From positions 124,001-188,000 of the forward strand of contig NZ_JBBPEV010000003.1 of NCBI RefSeq assembly GCF_038069945.1: a DNA stretch of 64,000 nucleotides. The letters run 5' to 3'. This document shows positions 47,860-60,016 of this stretch, piece after piece (positions within the stretch are counted from its first letter, which is position 1; every line of letters starts with the position of its first letter). The stretch is from Aquabacterium sp. A3. GTDB lineage: Bacteria; Pseudomonadota; Gammaproteobacteria; Burkholderiales; Burkholderiaceae_C. The notes beneath the pieces are model-generated. The model did not search any database, was not told the DNA's origin, and saw nothing but the letters and a program-made list of their open reading frames with translations. The position numbers and the translations under genes are program-made.

Positions 47860-48948
47860 TCACTGCCCTGGCTCGTCGGCTGGCCGTGTCAGCCCCAGCA
47901 GCTCTTCCAGGTGCGACAAGGACCCCTGGTCCTTGACCACCTGGCGCAACCACTCGTGCAGGGGCATGTCTCCCCAGCGCACCGCCTTGTCGGCCAGGTA
48001 GGTCACGGGGCTGTGTGGTTCGGTGCGACGAAAGTAGGCCGCGACCTCGCGCAGCTGCTGCAGCGCTTGCTGGCGTGACTGCAGGGGCCCGCTGGCCCGA
48101 CCGACGGGCGCCGTTGGTGTTTCGCCCTGGTCGGTGTGTGCAGGCAAGGCCTCGCGGCCATGGTCATCCTGTGCGGCCTCTGATGCCATCCCCGCCTCAC
48201 GCATCAGTCGATGCAGCTCGTGGTGGGCTTGTGCGAGGGCCTCCTTGGCCGCCACGAAGCTGGGGCCGTCGTCTCCCACCTTGGCATCGATCCAGCTTTG
48301 CAGGGCCCGCACACTGGCCTGGAGGTCGGACAGCAGCGTCAGTTGCTGCTGCAGGTGGTGCACTGGCGTGTCTTTGAGCGCCCGCATGAACACCTCAGGG
48401 GTCAGGGCCCCGGTGTTCGTGCCTTGCACAGTGTCTTGCCCCTGGGGGGGCTGTTGTTGCAGGTGCCGGGCCTCTTGAAGCGAGCGCAGGCTGTACGTGG
48501 CGTGGTGTGGGCCGCGCCCTTGCGTGACGGGCAGGCTGGTGGCCAGGGACACGGTTTTCTGAAGCAGCCACCGCAGATTGCCGACGCGTTGCTCGGGGTC
48601 TCCGTCGTCCAGCGCGGGGTGCAGGTTGTCCCAGTAGCGTTCACACAGGCCATGACACAGGCGCATGCCGCGCAACAGACCGGCATAGCCATCTTGCACG
48701 GCCCAGGCTTCAGTCAGCCACATGGCCAATCGCAGGTCTTTGGAGCGTTCTCTGAGCAGTTGCTCACACAGGCGCGCCACACCGCCCCAATCGGCCACCT
48801 TCAAAGGGGTCACCCACTCGCCTTGGTCCAGCGTGGGGTCGTCTTCTCGCCGCAACTCGGCGATGTGGTCAAACTCGTGAGAAAACGACAGGTCTTCGCC
48901 GCACGGGTTGGACCCGTCGACGGCGGCAAACAAAGTGTCCAAATCCAT
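47860..48948 (-). CDS. tssA: T6SS protein TssA (ImpA family)
   Basis: 362 residues. The ImpA N-terminal domain is clear (SNPCGEDLSFSHEFDHIAELRREDDPTLDQGEW, LLRERSKDLRLAMWLTEAWAV, ERYWDNLHPALDDGDPEQRV), and the C-terminal part (LREVAAYFRRTEPHSPVTYLADKAVRWGDMPLHEWL) is the ring-forming end. TssA primes sheath and tube polymerisation at the baseplate. The start at 48948 with GGGA upstream was preferred over an ATG ten codons earlier. It faces the other islet genes (9-base gap to the OmpA-like gene), so it has a separate promoter in the 187-base gap before tonB. Confidence 0.93.
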   Translation of the reverse strand: MDLDTLFAAVDGSNPCGEDLSFSHEFDHIAELRREDDPTLDQGEWVTPLKVADWGGVARLCEQLLRERSKDLRLAMWLTEAWAVQDGYAGLLRGMRLCHGLCERYWDNLHPALDDGDPEQRVGNLRWLLQKTVSLATSLPVTQGRGPHHATYSLRSLQEARHLQQQPPQGQDTVQGTNTGALTPEVFMRALKDTPVHHLQQQLTLLSDLQASVRALQSWIDAKVGDDGPSFVAAKEALAQAHHELHRLMREAGMASEAAQDDHGREALPAHTDQGETPTAPVGRASGPLQSRQQALQQLREVAAYFRRTEPHSPVTYLADKAVRWGDMPLHEWLRQVVKDQGSLSHLEELLGLTRPADEPGQ

Positions 48949-49068
48949 CTCTATCCCTGAGGCTGTCAGCGCAGCCAAATGTCATGGTCGGGCGCGGTGC
49001 CCGACGGTCGAGATCTTCCCACAGGGTGCCGTGCTGGATTCTCTGGTCGGCCATCAATCTGTAACACG

Positions 49069-49083
49069 GTGTGCACAGCACAC
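49069..49083. promoter_or_regulatory. Inverted repeat in the tssA/tonB divergent region
   Basis: GTGTGC-ACA-GCACAC is a perfect 6-3-6 repeat between divergent tssA and tonB, just upstream of the Fur-like site. It could be an operator for either gene. Confidence 0.3.
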
Positions 49084-49089
49084 ATTAAC

Positions 49090-49104
49090 TGAGAGTGATT
49101 CGCA
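49090..49104. promoter_or_regulatory. Fur-box-like site upstream of tonB
   Basis: TGAGAGT-G-ATTCGCA fits the Fur 7-1-7 pattern TGATAAT-N-ATTATCA at 10 of 14 arm positions and lies in the AT-rich stretch 32-46 bases before the tonB start. Iron repression of a tonB-exbBD operon is the usual pattern. A -10-like TAAGAT (49121) or TATTTT (49110) lies downstream. Confidence 0.55.
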
Positions 49105-49135
49105 ATAACTATTTTGATGCTAAGATGCGCTCGCC

Positions 49136-49915
49136 ATGAACACCCTGTCGATGCCCTCGTTTTCTCCCGGTCTGGGGCCTGTGTCGGATCTGTCCGCCCC
49201 TCAGCGCGTGGCATTGGCCGCGGGGGTGGTTGTGCTGCACCTGGCTGCCGCCTGGGGCATCTGGTTTCATGCAGACACGGTGACGATGCCAGCAGGGGCG
49301 CCGCCCATCACGGTGGCCCTGATCAGTGACGAGCCCACGCCACCGGCGGCGCCATCGGTCACGCCAGAGCCTGTGCCTGTGCCGCCGGCGCCTCGACCCA
49401 CGCCCGTGCCACCGGCTCGACCAGCGCCTGCGCCCGTGGCCGTTGCGGCCAAAACCCCACAGGATGCCACCGTGGCAGCGCCAGCACCTGCCCCCGTCAA
49501 GCCGATACAGGACACACCGGCGCAGGACGCACCGGCCAGCACGTCTGCCCCGCCGGGGCCCGTGACGGCGGCTGCCGCGCCTGCATCGGGGCCCAGCACG
49601 CTGGCGCCCGTGGCCCCGCCGGCGCCCAAGGTGCTGCCGTCGTCAGCGGTGCGGTACCTGGTGCCGCCGTCCTTGGTGTACCCCCGCATTTCCCGCGAAC
49701 TGGGTGAGTCTGGTGTGGTGCGTCTGAAGGTGTTGGTTGACGAGCAAGGGCGCACCAAAGACGTTTTGGTGTTGCAGTCTTCAGGCTTCAGCCGACTGGA
49801 TCAACAAGCCGTGCAGGCCATGCGCCAGGCTCGATTTCAACCGCATCTGGAGGACGGGGTGCCGCGCGCCGTGTGGGTGGTGGCGCCCCTGACATTTCAA
49901 CTGGAAGACCAATGA
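49136..49915 (+). CDS. tonB: TonB-family energy transducer
   Basis: 259 residues. One membrane helix (about 24-45) with a histidine (LHLAAAWGIW) is followed by a long Pro/Ala/Val periplasmic spacer (PAPRPTPVPPARPAPAP) and the C-terminal TonB domain (VYPRISRELGESGVVRLKVLVDEQGRTKDVLVLQSSGFSRLDQQAVQAMRQARFQP). TonB carries proton-motive energy from ExbB/ExbD to outer-membrane iron and vitamin receptors. Its stop overlaps the exbB start (ATGA). A Fur-like site precedes it. Confidence 0.94.
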   Translation: MNTLSMPSFSPGLGPVSDLSAPQRVALAAGVVVLHLAAAWGIWFHADTVTMPAGAPPITVALISDEPTPPAAPSVTPEPVPVPPAPRPTPVPPARPAPAPVAVAAKTPQDATVAAPAPAPVKPIQDTPAQDAPASTSAPPGPVTAAAAPASGPSTLAPVAPPAPKVLPSSAVRYLVPPSLVYPRISRELGESGVVRLKVLVDEQGRTKDVLVLQSSGFSRLDQQAVQAMRQARFQPHLEDGVPRAVWVVAPLTFQLEDQ

Positions 49916-50712
49916 GCAATTCAATCAACACCACGCCCCTGACCGAAACCGTCGAGGTGTCCTCGGCGCCAGCGCCAGAGATGGGGTTTGCCCACTTCAT
50001 CGCGCAGTCTGACGCCGTGGGCAAAGGCCTGTTCATCATCCTGGTGCTGATGTCGCTGGTGTCGTGGTCGCTCATCGTGATCAAGGGGGTGGCCCTGATG
50101 CGACGACAAAAGCGGAGCAAGGCGTTCCTGAACTTTTTCTGGAACGCCACCTCGCTGGAGGCCGTTCAACACGAAATTGCCACGCACGGGGCCAGCGAAC
50201 CGTTTGCCCACCTCACGGCCCATGCCATGCACGCCCAGGCGCACCATGCGCGTTATGGCGCGGCCAAGCTGGAAGAAGCCGGCAGCGCGCAAGAATTCCT
50301 GACCCGCACCATCAAGAAGGTGCTGGATGAAGAAACCATGCGCATGGAAAGCGGCCTGGCCGTGTTGGCCACCATCGGTGCCACAGCGCCCTTTGTGGGG
50401 CTGTTCGGCACGGTGTGGGGCGTCTATCACGCCCTGATTGCGATCGGGATGACGGGTGCTGGCACGCTGGACAAGGTGGCGGGCCCGGTGGGTGAGGCCC
50501 TGATCATGACCGGGGTGGGCTTGGCGGTGGCCATTCCCGCCGTGATGGCCTACAACTGGCTGACGCGCAGCAACCGCGTCTGGGGTGCTCGGCTGGATGC
50601 CTTCGCGTTCGAGTTGTTCGCCTTCCTGTCGACGGGCCAGACCCTGAAGACCTCTTCAGGGGGCGATGGTGGTGGCAACGTGCGCAGCCTCAAGGCTGGC
50701 GCCACGTCTTGA
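49912..50712 (+). CDS. exbB: Biopolymer transport protein ExbB
   Basis: 266 residues with three membrane helices (about 38-58, 157-180 and 195-220). The MotA/TolQ/ExbB channel signature is GLAVLATIGATAPFVGLFGTVWGVYHAL and KVAGPVGEALIMTGVGLAVAIPAV. It forms the pentameric proton channel that drives TonB. The start overlaps the tonB stop. Confidence 0.94.
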   Translation: MSNSINTTPLTETVEVSSAPAPEMGFAHFIAQSDAVGKGLFIILVLMSLVSWSLIVIKGVALMRRQKRSKAFLNFFWNATSLEAVQHEIATHGASEPFAHLTAHAMHAQAHHARYGAAKLEEAGSAQEFLTRTIKKVLDEETMRMESGLAVLATIGATAPFVGLFGTVWGVYHALIAIGMTGAGTLDKVAGPVGEALIMTGVGLAVAIPAVMAYNWLTRSNRVWGARLDAFAFELFAFLSTGQTLKTSSGGDGGGNVRSLKAGATS

Positions 50713-50722
50713 GGTAACGGTC

Positions 50723-51169
50723 ATGGCCTTCGCAAGTTTTGACGACAAACGGGGCAGCGCGCCCCTGGCCGAGATCAACATGGTGCCGCTCATTGATGTG
50801 ATGCTGGTGCTGTTGGTGATCTTCATCGTGACGGCGCCCTTGCTCAGCCATTCCGTCAAGCTGGATCTGCCCAAAGCCAGCGCGCAGGTGATGTCGGCCC
50901 AGAGCGAGAAGGTGGACTTGTCGATCGATGCCAACGGCGTGCGTTACTGGAACGGTCAGGCCCTGAGTCGTGAGGCGCTGGTGGCCCGGTTGGCGCTGGA
51001 GGGTGCCAAGCCCACCCCGCCCGAGCTGCACCTGCGGGCCGATCAGGCGGTGCCGTACCGCGCCGTGGCCGAGACCCTGGCAGATGCGTCCAAGGCGGGC
51101 GTCTCCAAGATCAGCTTTGTGACCGATCCGGGGCCGGTGGTGGCCCCCTCTGCGGCGGCCTCTCGCTGA
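50723..51169 (+). CDS. exbD: Biopolymer transport protein ExbD
   Basis: 148 residues: one membrane helix (about 24-44) containing the proton-carrying aspartate in INMVPLIDVMLVLLVIFI, then a periplasmic domain ending ADASKAGVSKISFVTDP. The ATG has GAGGTAA upstream and begins 10 bases after exbB. Completes the TonB energising complex. Confidence 0.94.
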   Translation: MAFASFDDKRGSAPLAEINMVPLIDVMLVLLVIFIVTAPLLSHSVKLDLPKASAQVMSAQSEKVDLSIDANGVRYWNGQALSREALVARLALEGAKPTPPELHLRADQAVPYRAVAETLADASKAGVSKISFVTDPGPVVAPSAAASR

Positions 51170-51239
51170 GGCTGCAGGGCGCTGAATCCGTTGATGCTCG
51201 GTCGTTGCCGTCGCATCTTTGCCCTTACCATGCGGTGCC

Positions 51240-52454
51240 ATGAACAGCGCCGCCTCCATCCCTTCCATCCCTCCTCAGGCCCTGGCGGGCCTGAAGGTGC
51301 TTGAACTGGGCCAGTTGATTGCGGGCCCGTTTGCGGGCAAGACCCTGGCCGATTTCGGGGCCGAGGTCATCAAGATCGAGCCCCCGGCCACCGAGGCTGC
51401 GGCTGGTGGCGACCCGTTGCGCCAGTGGCGCATGCTGCACGAAGGCACCAGCGTGTGGTGGCAGGTGCAAAGCCGCAACAAGAAGAGCGTGGTGCTGGAC
51501 CTGCGCACGCCCGAAGGGCGCGAGCTGGCCGCACGCCTCATCGACGAGGCCGACGTGCTGATCGAGAACTTCAAGCCCGGCACCATGGAAAAGTGGGGCA
51601 TGGGCTACGAGCAGCTCAGCGCGCGCAACCCTGGCCTCATCATGCTGCGCATCAGCGGCTATGGCCAAAGCGGCCCCTACAAAGACCGCCCGGGCTTCGC
51701 CGTGGTGGCCGAGGCCATGGGGGGCATGCGTTACCTCAATGGCGAACCCGGTCGGGCGCCCGTGCGTGCGGGCGTCAGCCTGGGCGACACCTTGGCCGCC
51801 TTGCATGGCGTGATCGGGGTGCTGCTGGCCCTGCAGGCCCGCCACGCCAGCGTCAGCGCCGAGGCGCCCAAAGGCCGTGGCCAGGTGGTGGACGTGGCCT
51901 TGTACGAGGCCGTGTTCAACTGCATGGAAAGCCTGCTGCCCGAGTACAGCGCCTTCGGGGCGGTGCGCCAGCCGGCGGGCTCGGCGCTGCCAGGCATCGC
52001 GCCCAGCAACGCCTACCCCTGTGCTGATGGCATGGTGGTGATTGGCGGCAATGGCGACTCCATCTTCAAGCGGCTGATGATCGCCATCGGGCGAGACGAC
52101 CTGGCCACCGATGCCGAGCTGGCGTCCAACCCGGGGCGCGTCCGGCGGGTGGCAGAGATCGATGCGGCCATCGGGGCGTGGACGTCTCGGCGCGCGGTGG
52201 CCCAGGTGCTGGAGGTGTTGAACGCCGCCAGCGTGCCGGTGGGCCGCATCTACACCGCCGAAGACATCGCGCACGACCCGCACTACCGTGCCCGCGACAT
52301 GATCCTGCCCGTCACCACGCCTGAGGGCCTCACCGTCGAGGTGCCGGGCATCGTGCCCAAGCTGTCGGCCACGCCCGGGGCCATCACGCGGCGCGCGCCC
52401 GTGCTGGGCGAGGACACGGACGAGGTTTTGGGGCGCTTGCGCCCCGAGCGTTGA
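51240..52454 (+). CDS. CaiB/BaiF family CoA-transferase
   Basis: 404 residues, full length for class III CoA-transferases. LKVLELGQLIAGPFAGKTLADFGAEVIKIE is the family N-terminus and D183 (AGVSLGDTLAALHG) is the catalytic aspartate that forms the acyl-anhydride. These enzymes move CoA between carboxylic acids; relatives include formyl-CoA, carnitine and succinyl-CoA transferases. Substrate unknown, and the neighbours do not suggest one. The start at 51240 agrees with the family length. Confidence 0.88.
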   Translation: MNSAASIPSIPPQALAGLKVLELGQLIAGPFAGKTLADFGAEVIKIEPPATEAAAGGDPLRQWRMLHEGTSVWWQVQSRNKKSVVLDLRTPEGRELAARLIDEADVLIENFKPGTMEKWGMGYEQLSARNPGLIMLRISGYGQSGPYKDRPGFAVVAEAMGGMRYLNGEPGRAPVRAGVSLGDTLAALHGVIGVLLALQARHASVSAEAPKGRGQVVDVALYEAVFNCMESLLPEYSAFGAVRQPAGSALPGIAPSNAYPCADGMVVIGGNGDSIFKRLMIAIGRDDLATDAELASNPGRVRRVAEIDAAIGAWTSRRAVAQVLEVLNAASVPVGRIYTAEDIAHDPHYRARDMILPVTTPEGLTVEVPGIVPKLSATPGAITRRAPVLGEDTDEVLGRLRPER

Positions 52455-52463
52455 GGAGCTGGC

Positions 52464-54356
52464 GTGTCAGCCTCGCAATTTGGCCTGCTGCGTCAGCGGC
52501 GCTTTGCCCCCTTCTTTGCCACCCAGTTCCTGGGCGCGGCCAATGACAACCTGTTCAAGTTCGCCTTGACGGTGCTGGTGACCTACCAGTTGCAGCTGGA
52601 TTGGCTGCCACCGGCCATGGCCGGGCTGGTGATCGGGGCCTTGTTCATCCTGCCCTTTGTGCTGATGTCGGCCACGGCCGGCCAATGGGCCGACAAGTAC
52701 GACAAGGGCACCATCATGCGGCAGACCAAGCTGCTGGAGGTGGTGATCATGCTGGTGGCCGCCTGGGGGCTGTTGACCCAGCAGGTGCCGGTGCTCTTGC
52801 TGTGCATCTTCATGATGGGCCTGCAGTCCACGCTGTTCGGCCCGGTGAAGTACGCCTACCTGCCGCAGCACCTGAACGAGCGCGAGCTGACCGGCGGCAA
52901 TGGCATGGTCGAGATGGGCACCTTCGTGGCCATCTTGCTGGGCAATGTGGCCGGTGGCCTGTTGATGGGCCTGGGCGCTGAGGGACGCCACTGGGTGGCT
53001 GGGGCCTGTGTGCTGCTGGCCTTGGTGGGGTGGTGGACGGCGCGGCGCATTCCGGCTTCGCCCTCGTCCGACCCCGACCTGGTGCTGAACTGGAACCCTT
53101 TCACCGAGACCTGGCGTAACCTGAAGCTGGCCTACCAGTACCCCAGCGTGTTCCGGTCGCTGCTGGGCATCTCGTGGATGTGGTTCTTCGGGGCGGTGTT
53201 CCTGTCGCAGTTCCCGGCCTTTGCCCGCGAGGTGCTGGGCGGCAGTGAGCAGGTGGCGTCGCTGCTGCTGGTGGTGTTCTCGGTGGGCGTGGCCGTGGGC
53301 TCGCTGTTGTGCGAACGCTTTTCGCACCGCCATGTCGAGATCGGTCTGGTGCCGCTGGGCGCGCTGGGCATGACGATCTTCGCCTTCGATCTGTACCTGG
53401 CCTCCAAAGGTTTGCACCACGATGGCGGCCCGCTGCTCAGTGTGGGCGAGTTCATGGACAGCCCCACCCACTGGCGCGTGATGATCGACCTGGCCCTGCT
53501 GGCCTTCAGCGCGGGTATCTACAGCGTGCCCATGTACGCGCTCATCCAGCTGCGCTCGCAGCCCAGCCACCGGGCGCGCATCATCGCGGCCAACAACATC
53601 CTCAATGCGCTGTTCATGGTGGTCAGCAGCCTGCTGGCGGGCGCCTTGCTGGCCGCAGGCCTGAGCGTGCCCGAGGTGTTTGGCGTGACGGCGCTGCTCA
53701 ACATCCTGGTGGTGGGCTATGTGTTCTGGCTGATGCCCGAGTACATCGTGCGCCTGGTGATGCTGTTGCTGACCCGCATCGTGTACCGCTTGCGCCTGCG
53801 CGGCGAGATGAACATCCCGACCGATGGCGCGGCCATCCTGGTGGCCAACCATGTGAGCTTTGTGGACGCCATCATCCTGGGGGTGTGCAGCCCCCGCCCG
53901 ATGGTGTTCATCATGGACCACCGCATCTTCAAGACGCCCGGCATGGGCTGGTTCTTCAAGCTGGTCAAAGCCATTCCCATCGCGCCGCAGAAGGAAGACC
54001 CGCAAGCCTACGAGGCGGCGTTCCAGCGTGCGCGTGCCGTGCTCGCTGAGGGCGAACTGCTGTGCCTGTTCCCTGAGGGCGCCATCACCCGCGACGGCCA
54101 TCTGCAGCCGTTCAAAGCCGGGATCATGAAGATCCTGGAGACGAACCCGGTGCCGGTGATCCCGGCCGCGCTGCACAACCTGTGGGGCTCCACCTTTTCT
54201 CGCGTGGAAGGCGCGGCCCTGTCCAGGCCCCTCAGGCGAGGGGTCTTCAACCCGGTGGGCCTGGTGGTGGGGGAACCTATCGCCCCTGAGGCGGTCAGCC
54301 CCGAGGGCTTGCAACAGCGTGTGCAGGCCTTGCTGAACGAGCCCATGCCGCGATGA
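52464..54356 (+). CDS. LplT-PlsC fusion: lysophospholipid flippase plus acyltransferase
   Basis: 630 residues. Residues 1-430 form an MFS transporter of the LplT type (FFATQFLGAANDNLFKFAL, QSTLFGPVKYAYLPQHL). Residues about 440-630 form a lysophospholipid acyltransferase domain with the NHVSFVD motif (H463, D468) and the FPEG motif. This would flip lysophosphatidylethanolamine inward and re-acylate it, as LplT and Aas do together in E. coli. The AMP-binding third domain of Aas-type fusions is missing, so acyl-ACP must come from elsewhere. It starts with GTG behind GAGGAG, 9 bases after the CoA-transferase. Confidence 0.88.
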   Translation: MSASQFGLLRQRRFAPFFATQFLGAANDNLFKFALTVLVTYQLQLDWLPPAMAGLVIGALFILPFVLMSATAGQWADKYDKGTIMRQTKLLEVVIMLVAAWGLLTQQVPVLLLCIFMMGLQSTLFGPVKYAYLPQHLNERELTGGNGMVEMGTFVAILLGNVAGGLLMGLGAEGRHWVAGACVLLALVGWWTARRIPASPSSDPDLVLNWNPFTETWRNLKLAYQYPSVFRSLLGISWMWFFGAVFLSQFPAFAREVLGGSEQVASLLLVVFSVGVAVGSLLCERFSHRHVEIGLVPLGALGMTIFAFDLYLASKGLHHDGGPLLSVGEFMDSPTHWRVMIDLALLAFSAGIYSVPMYALIQLRSQPSHRARIIAANNILNALFMVVSSLLAGALLAAGLSVPEVFGVTALLNILVVGYVFWLMPEYIVRLVMLLLTRIVYRLRLRGEMNIPTDGAAILVANHVSFVDAIILGVCSPRPMVFIMDHRIFKTPGMGWFFKLVKAIPIAPQKEDPQAYEAAFQRARAVLAEGELLCLFPEGAITRDGHLQPFKAGIMKILETNPVPVIPAALHNLWGSTFSRVEGAALSRPLRRGVFNPVGLVVGEPIAPEAVSPEGLQQRVQALLNEPMPR

Positions 54357-54454
54357 CCACAGATCGCGTGTCCTCGGATGTCATGCGGTGGCGGCACAAT
54401 GGGCCGCCAAGCTCTTCGTTGTCACTACCTGCGCCGTGGCGCGCTGTTCAATAA

Positions 54455-55126
54455 ATGGGAAACCTGCTGACCCCGGCCGCTTTGGCCCGCATCGTGCCCT
54501 TCGTGCTGTTCATGGTCTTGCTGGCCGCGCGCGGCAACTGGCCTGAGGGCTGGACCTTCTTTGACGCGCGCTGGCTGTACGCGCTGGCGGTGGTGGTGGT
54601 GTCCGGCAGCCTGTTGTGGTTCTGGAAGCAGTACAGCGAGCTGCGCCAGGGCCTGAGCCTCAAGCACGCGGTGCTGTCGGTGGCGGTGGGCCTGGTGGTC
54701 TACCAGATCTGGATCATGACCACCGAGCCCTGGATGATGCTGGGCGAGCCCACGGCCGGCTTTGTGCCCGTGGACGAGAACGGCGAGCTGATCTGGTCGC
54801 TGGTCATCTTCCGTTGGGTGGGCGCGGCGCTGATGGTGCCCATCATGGAAGAGCTGTTCTGGCGCAGCTACCTGATGCGCTGGATCGACAAACCCGAGTT
54901 CGAGCAGGTGGACCCGGGCAGCGTCACGCTCAAGGCCATGGCGCTGTCCACCGTGGTGTTCACGCTGGCTCACACGCAGTGGCTGGGGGCGGTGATCGCC
55001 GGTCTGGCCTACGCCTGGCTGTACCGCCACACCCGCAGCCTGTGGGCGCCCATCATCGCCCATGTGGTCACCAACGGGGTGCTGGGGGTGTGGGTGGTGC
55101 TCAACGGCAACTGGACCTTCTGGTAA
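54455..55126 (+). CDS. CAAX-protease-related membrane protein (CPBP/exosortase-linked type)
   Basis: 223 residues, about seven membrane helices. The intramembrane metalloprotease motifs are MEELFWRSYLMRW (EExxxR), FTLAHTQW (FxxxH) and HVVTNGVLG (HxxxN). It resembles the CAAX-prenyl-protease-related family reported in bacteria with exosortase/PEP-CTERM sorting, and a PEP-CTERM protein is encoded at 9.4 kb. Substrate unknown. It lies 98 bases after the LplT-PlsC gene and converges with tgt. Confidence 0.82.
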   Translation: MGNLLTPAALARIVPFVLFMVLLAARGNWPEGWTFFDARWLYALAVVVVSGSLLWFWKQYSELRQGLSLKHAVLSVAVGLVVYQIWIMTTEPWMMLGEPTAGFVPVDENGELIWSLVIFRWVGAALMVPIMEELFWRSYLMRWIDKPEFEQVDPGSVTLKAMALSTVVFTLAHTQWLGAVIAGLAYAWLYRHTRSLWAPIIAHVVTNGVLGVWVVLNGNWTFW

Positions 55127-55147
55127 TTCTGGTAAGTCGCCGAGCAC

Positions 55148-58760
<3,613 letters not shown>

Positions 58761-60016
58761 TTTTTTCTCGTCGGGTCTGCAGCAGCATGGCATCTCCGTA
58801 ACTGAAGAAGCGGTACCGCTGTGCAATGGCGTGCCGGTACAGCGCACGGATGTGGTCGTACCCCGCCAGCGCACTGACCAGCATCATCAGCGTGCTCTTG
58901 GGCAGGTGGAAGTTCGTGATCAGCAAGTCCACCACCTTGAAGTCGAAGCCCGGGGTGATGAAGATGTCGGTGTCGCGGCTGCCCGTCTGAACGATGTCGG
59001 CGGCAGTGGCGTGCAGCGCGGCCGATTCCAGCGCGCGCAAGGTGGTGGTGCCCACCGACACCACGCGTCCGCCGGCGGCTTTGGTTTCGCGGATGGCCGT
59101 GGCCGTGGCGGCGGGCACCTCGAACCATTCGCTGTGCATCTTGTGCTCGTGCAGGTTCTCGGTTCGCACGGGCTGAAAGGTGCCCGCGCCCACGTGCAGC
59201 GTCACTTCAGCGGTGCGCACCTGGTGCCTGGCCAGGTCCGCCAGCACGCCTTCATCGAAGTGCAGCGCCGCCGTCGGGGCGGCCACCGCGCCGGGCTCTT
59301 TGGCAAACACCGTCTGGTAGCGACGGGCATCGTCGGCGTCGTCCGCGTGGGTGATGTAGGGCGGCAGCGGGACATGGCCGTGCAGCTCCAGCAACTCGAA
59401 TGGGTTGCCGTCCAGTCGCAAGTGAAACAAACCCTGGTCGGGCCCGCAGCGGCCCAATACTTCGGCATCGAAGGCGTCGGCAAACCGCACGCGCGCACCC
59501 GGCTTGGGCGACTTGCTGGCCCGCATGTGGGCCCAGACCTCCTGGGTGCCGGGCAGCACCCGCTCGACCAGGGCTTCAACCGCACCGCCGGTGGCTTTGG
59601 TGCCGAACAGGCGGGCCTTGATCACCCGGGTGTTGTTGAACACCAGGAGGTCACCAGGCGTCAAAAGAGAGGGCAGCTCACGAAAGATGCGGTCCACCGG
59701 CGCCGGATCGCGCCCGTCCAGCAGTCGGGAGGCGCTGCGTTCGGCGGCCGGGTGTTGCGCGATGAGTGCCTCGGGCAACTCGAAGTCGAAGTCGGCCAGG
59801 GTGTAGCGGGGGCGCTCGCCAGTGGCGTGGGCGGTGCTGGCGGTGACCGGGGCTGGGTGTGTCATCGTGTTTGAGGGGCGGACGGGCCCCGTGCCAAAAA
59901 CAAGCCGCCATTGTCGCTCATTGCCAGTGCAGAACCATTGCTTATCTGTTTTGCGCATATGAAAGCGCGAAATCGTCAGTTCGGTATGGCGTGGCCCGTC
60001 GATATGCTGCGCAGCC

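Noticed and set aside
39301..48948. T6SS region as a recent mobile island
   Set aside because: No integrase, tRNA-end duplication, insertion sequence or marked base-composition shift is visible at its borders.
52467..54314. Long minus-strand open frame opposite the LplT-PlsC gene
   Set aside because: His/Gln-rich shadow with no domain; the plus-strand protein has unambiguous transporter and acyltransferase motifs.
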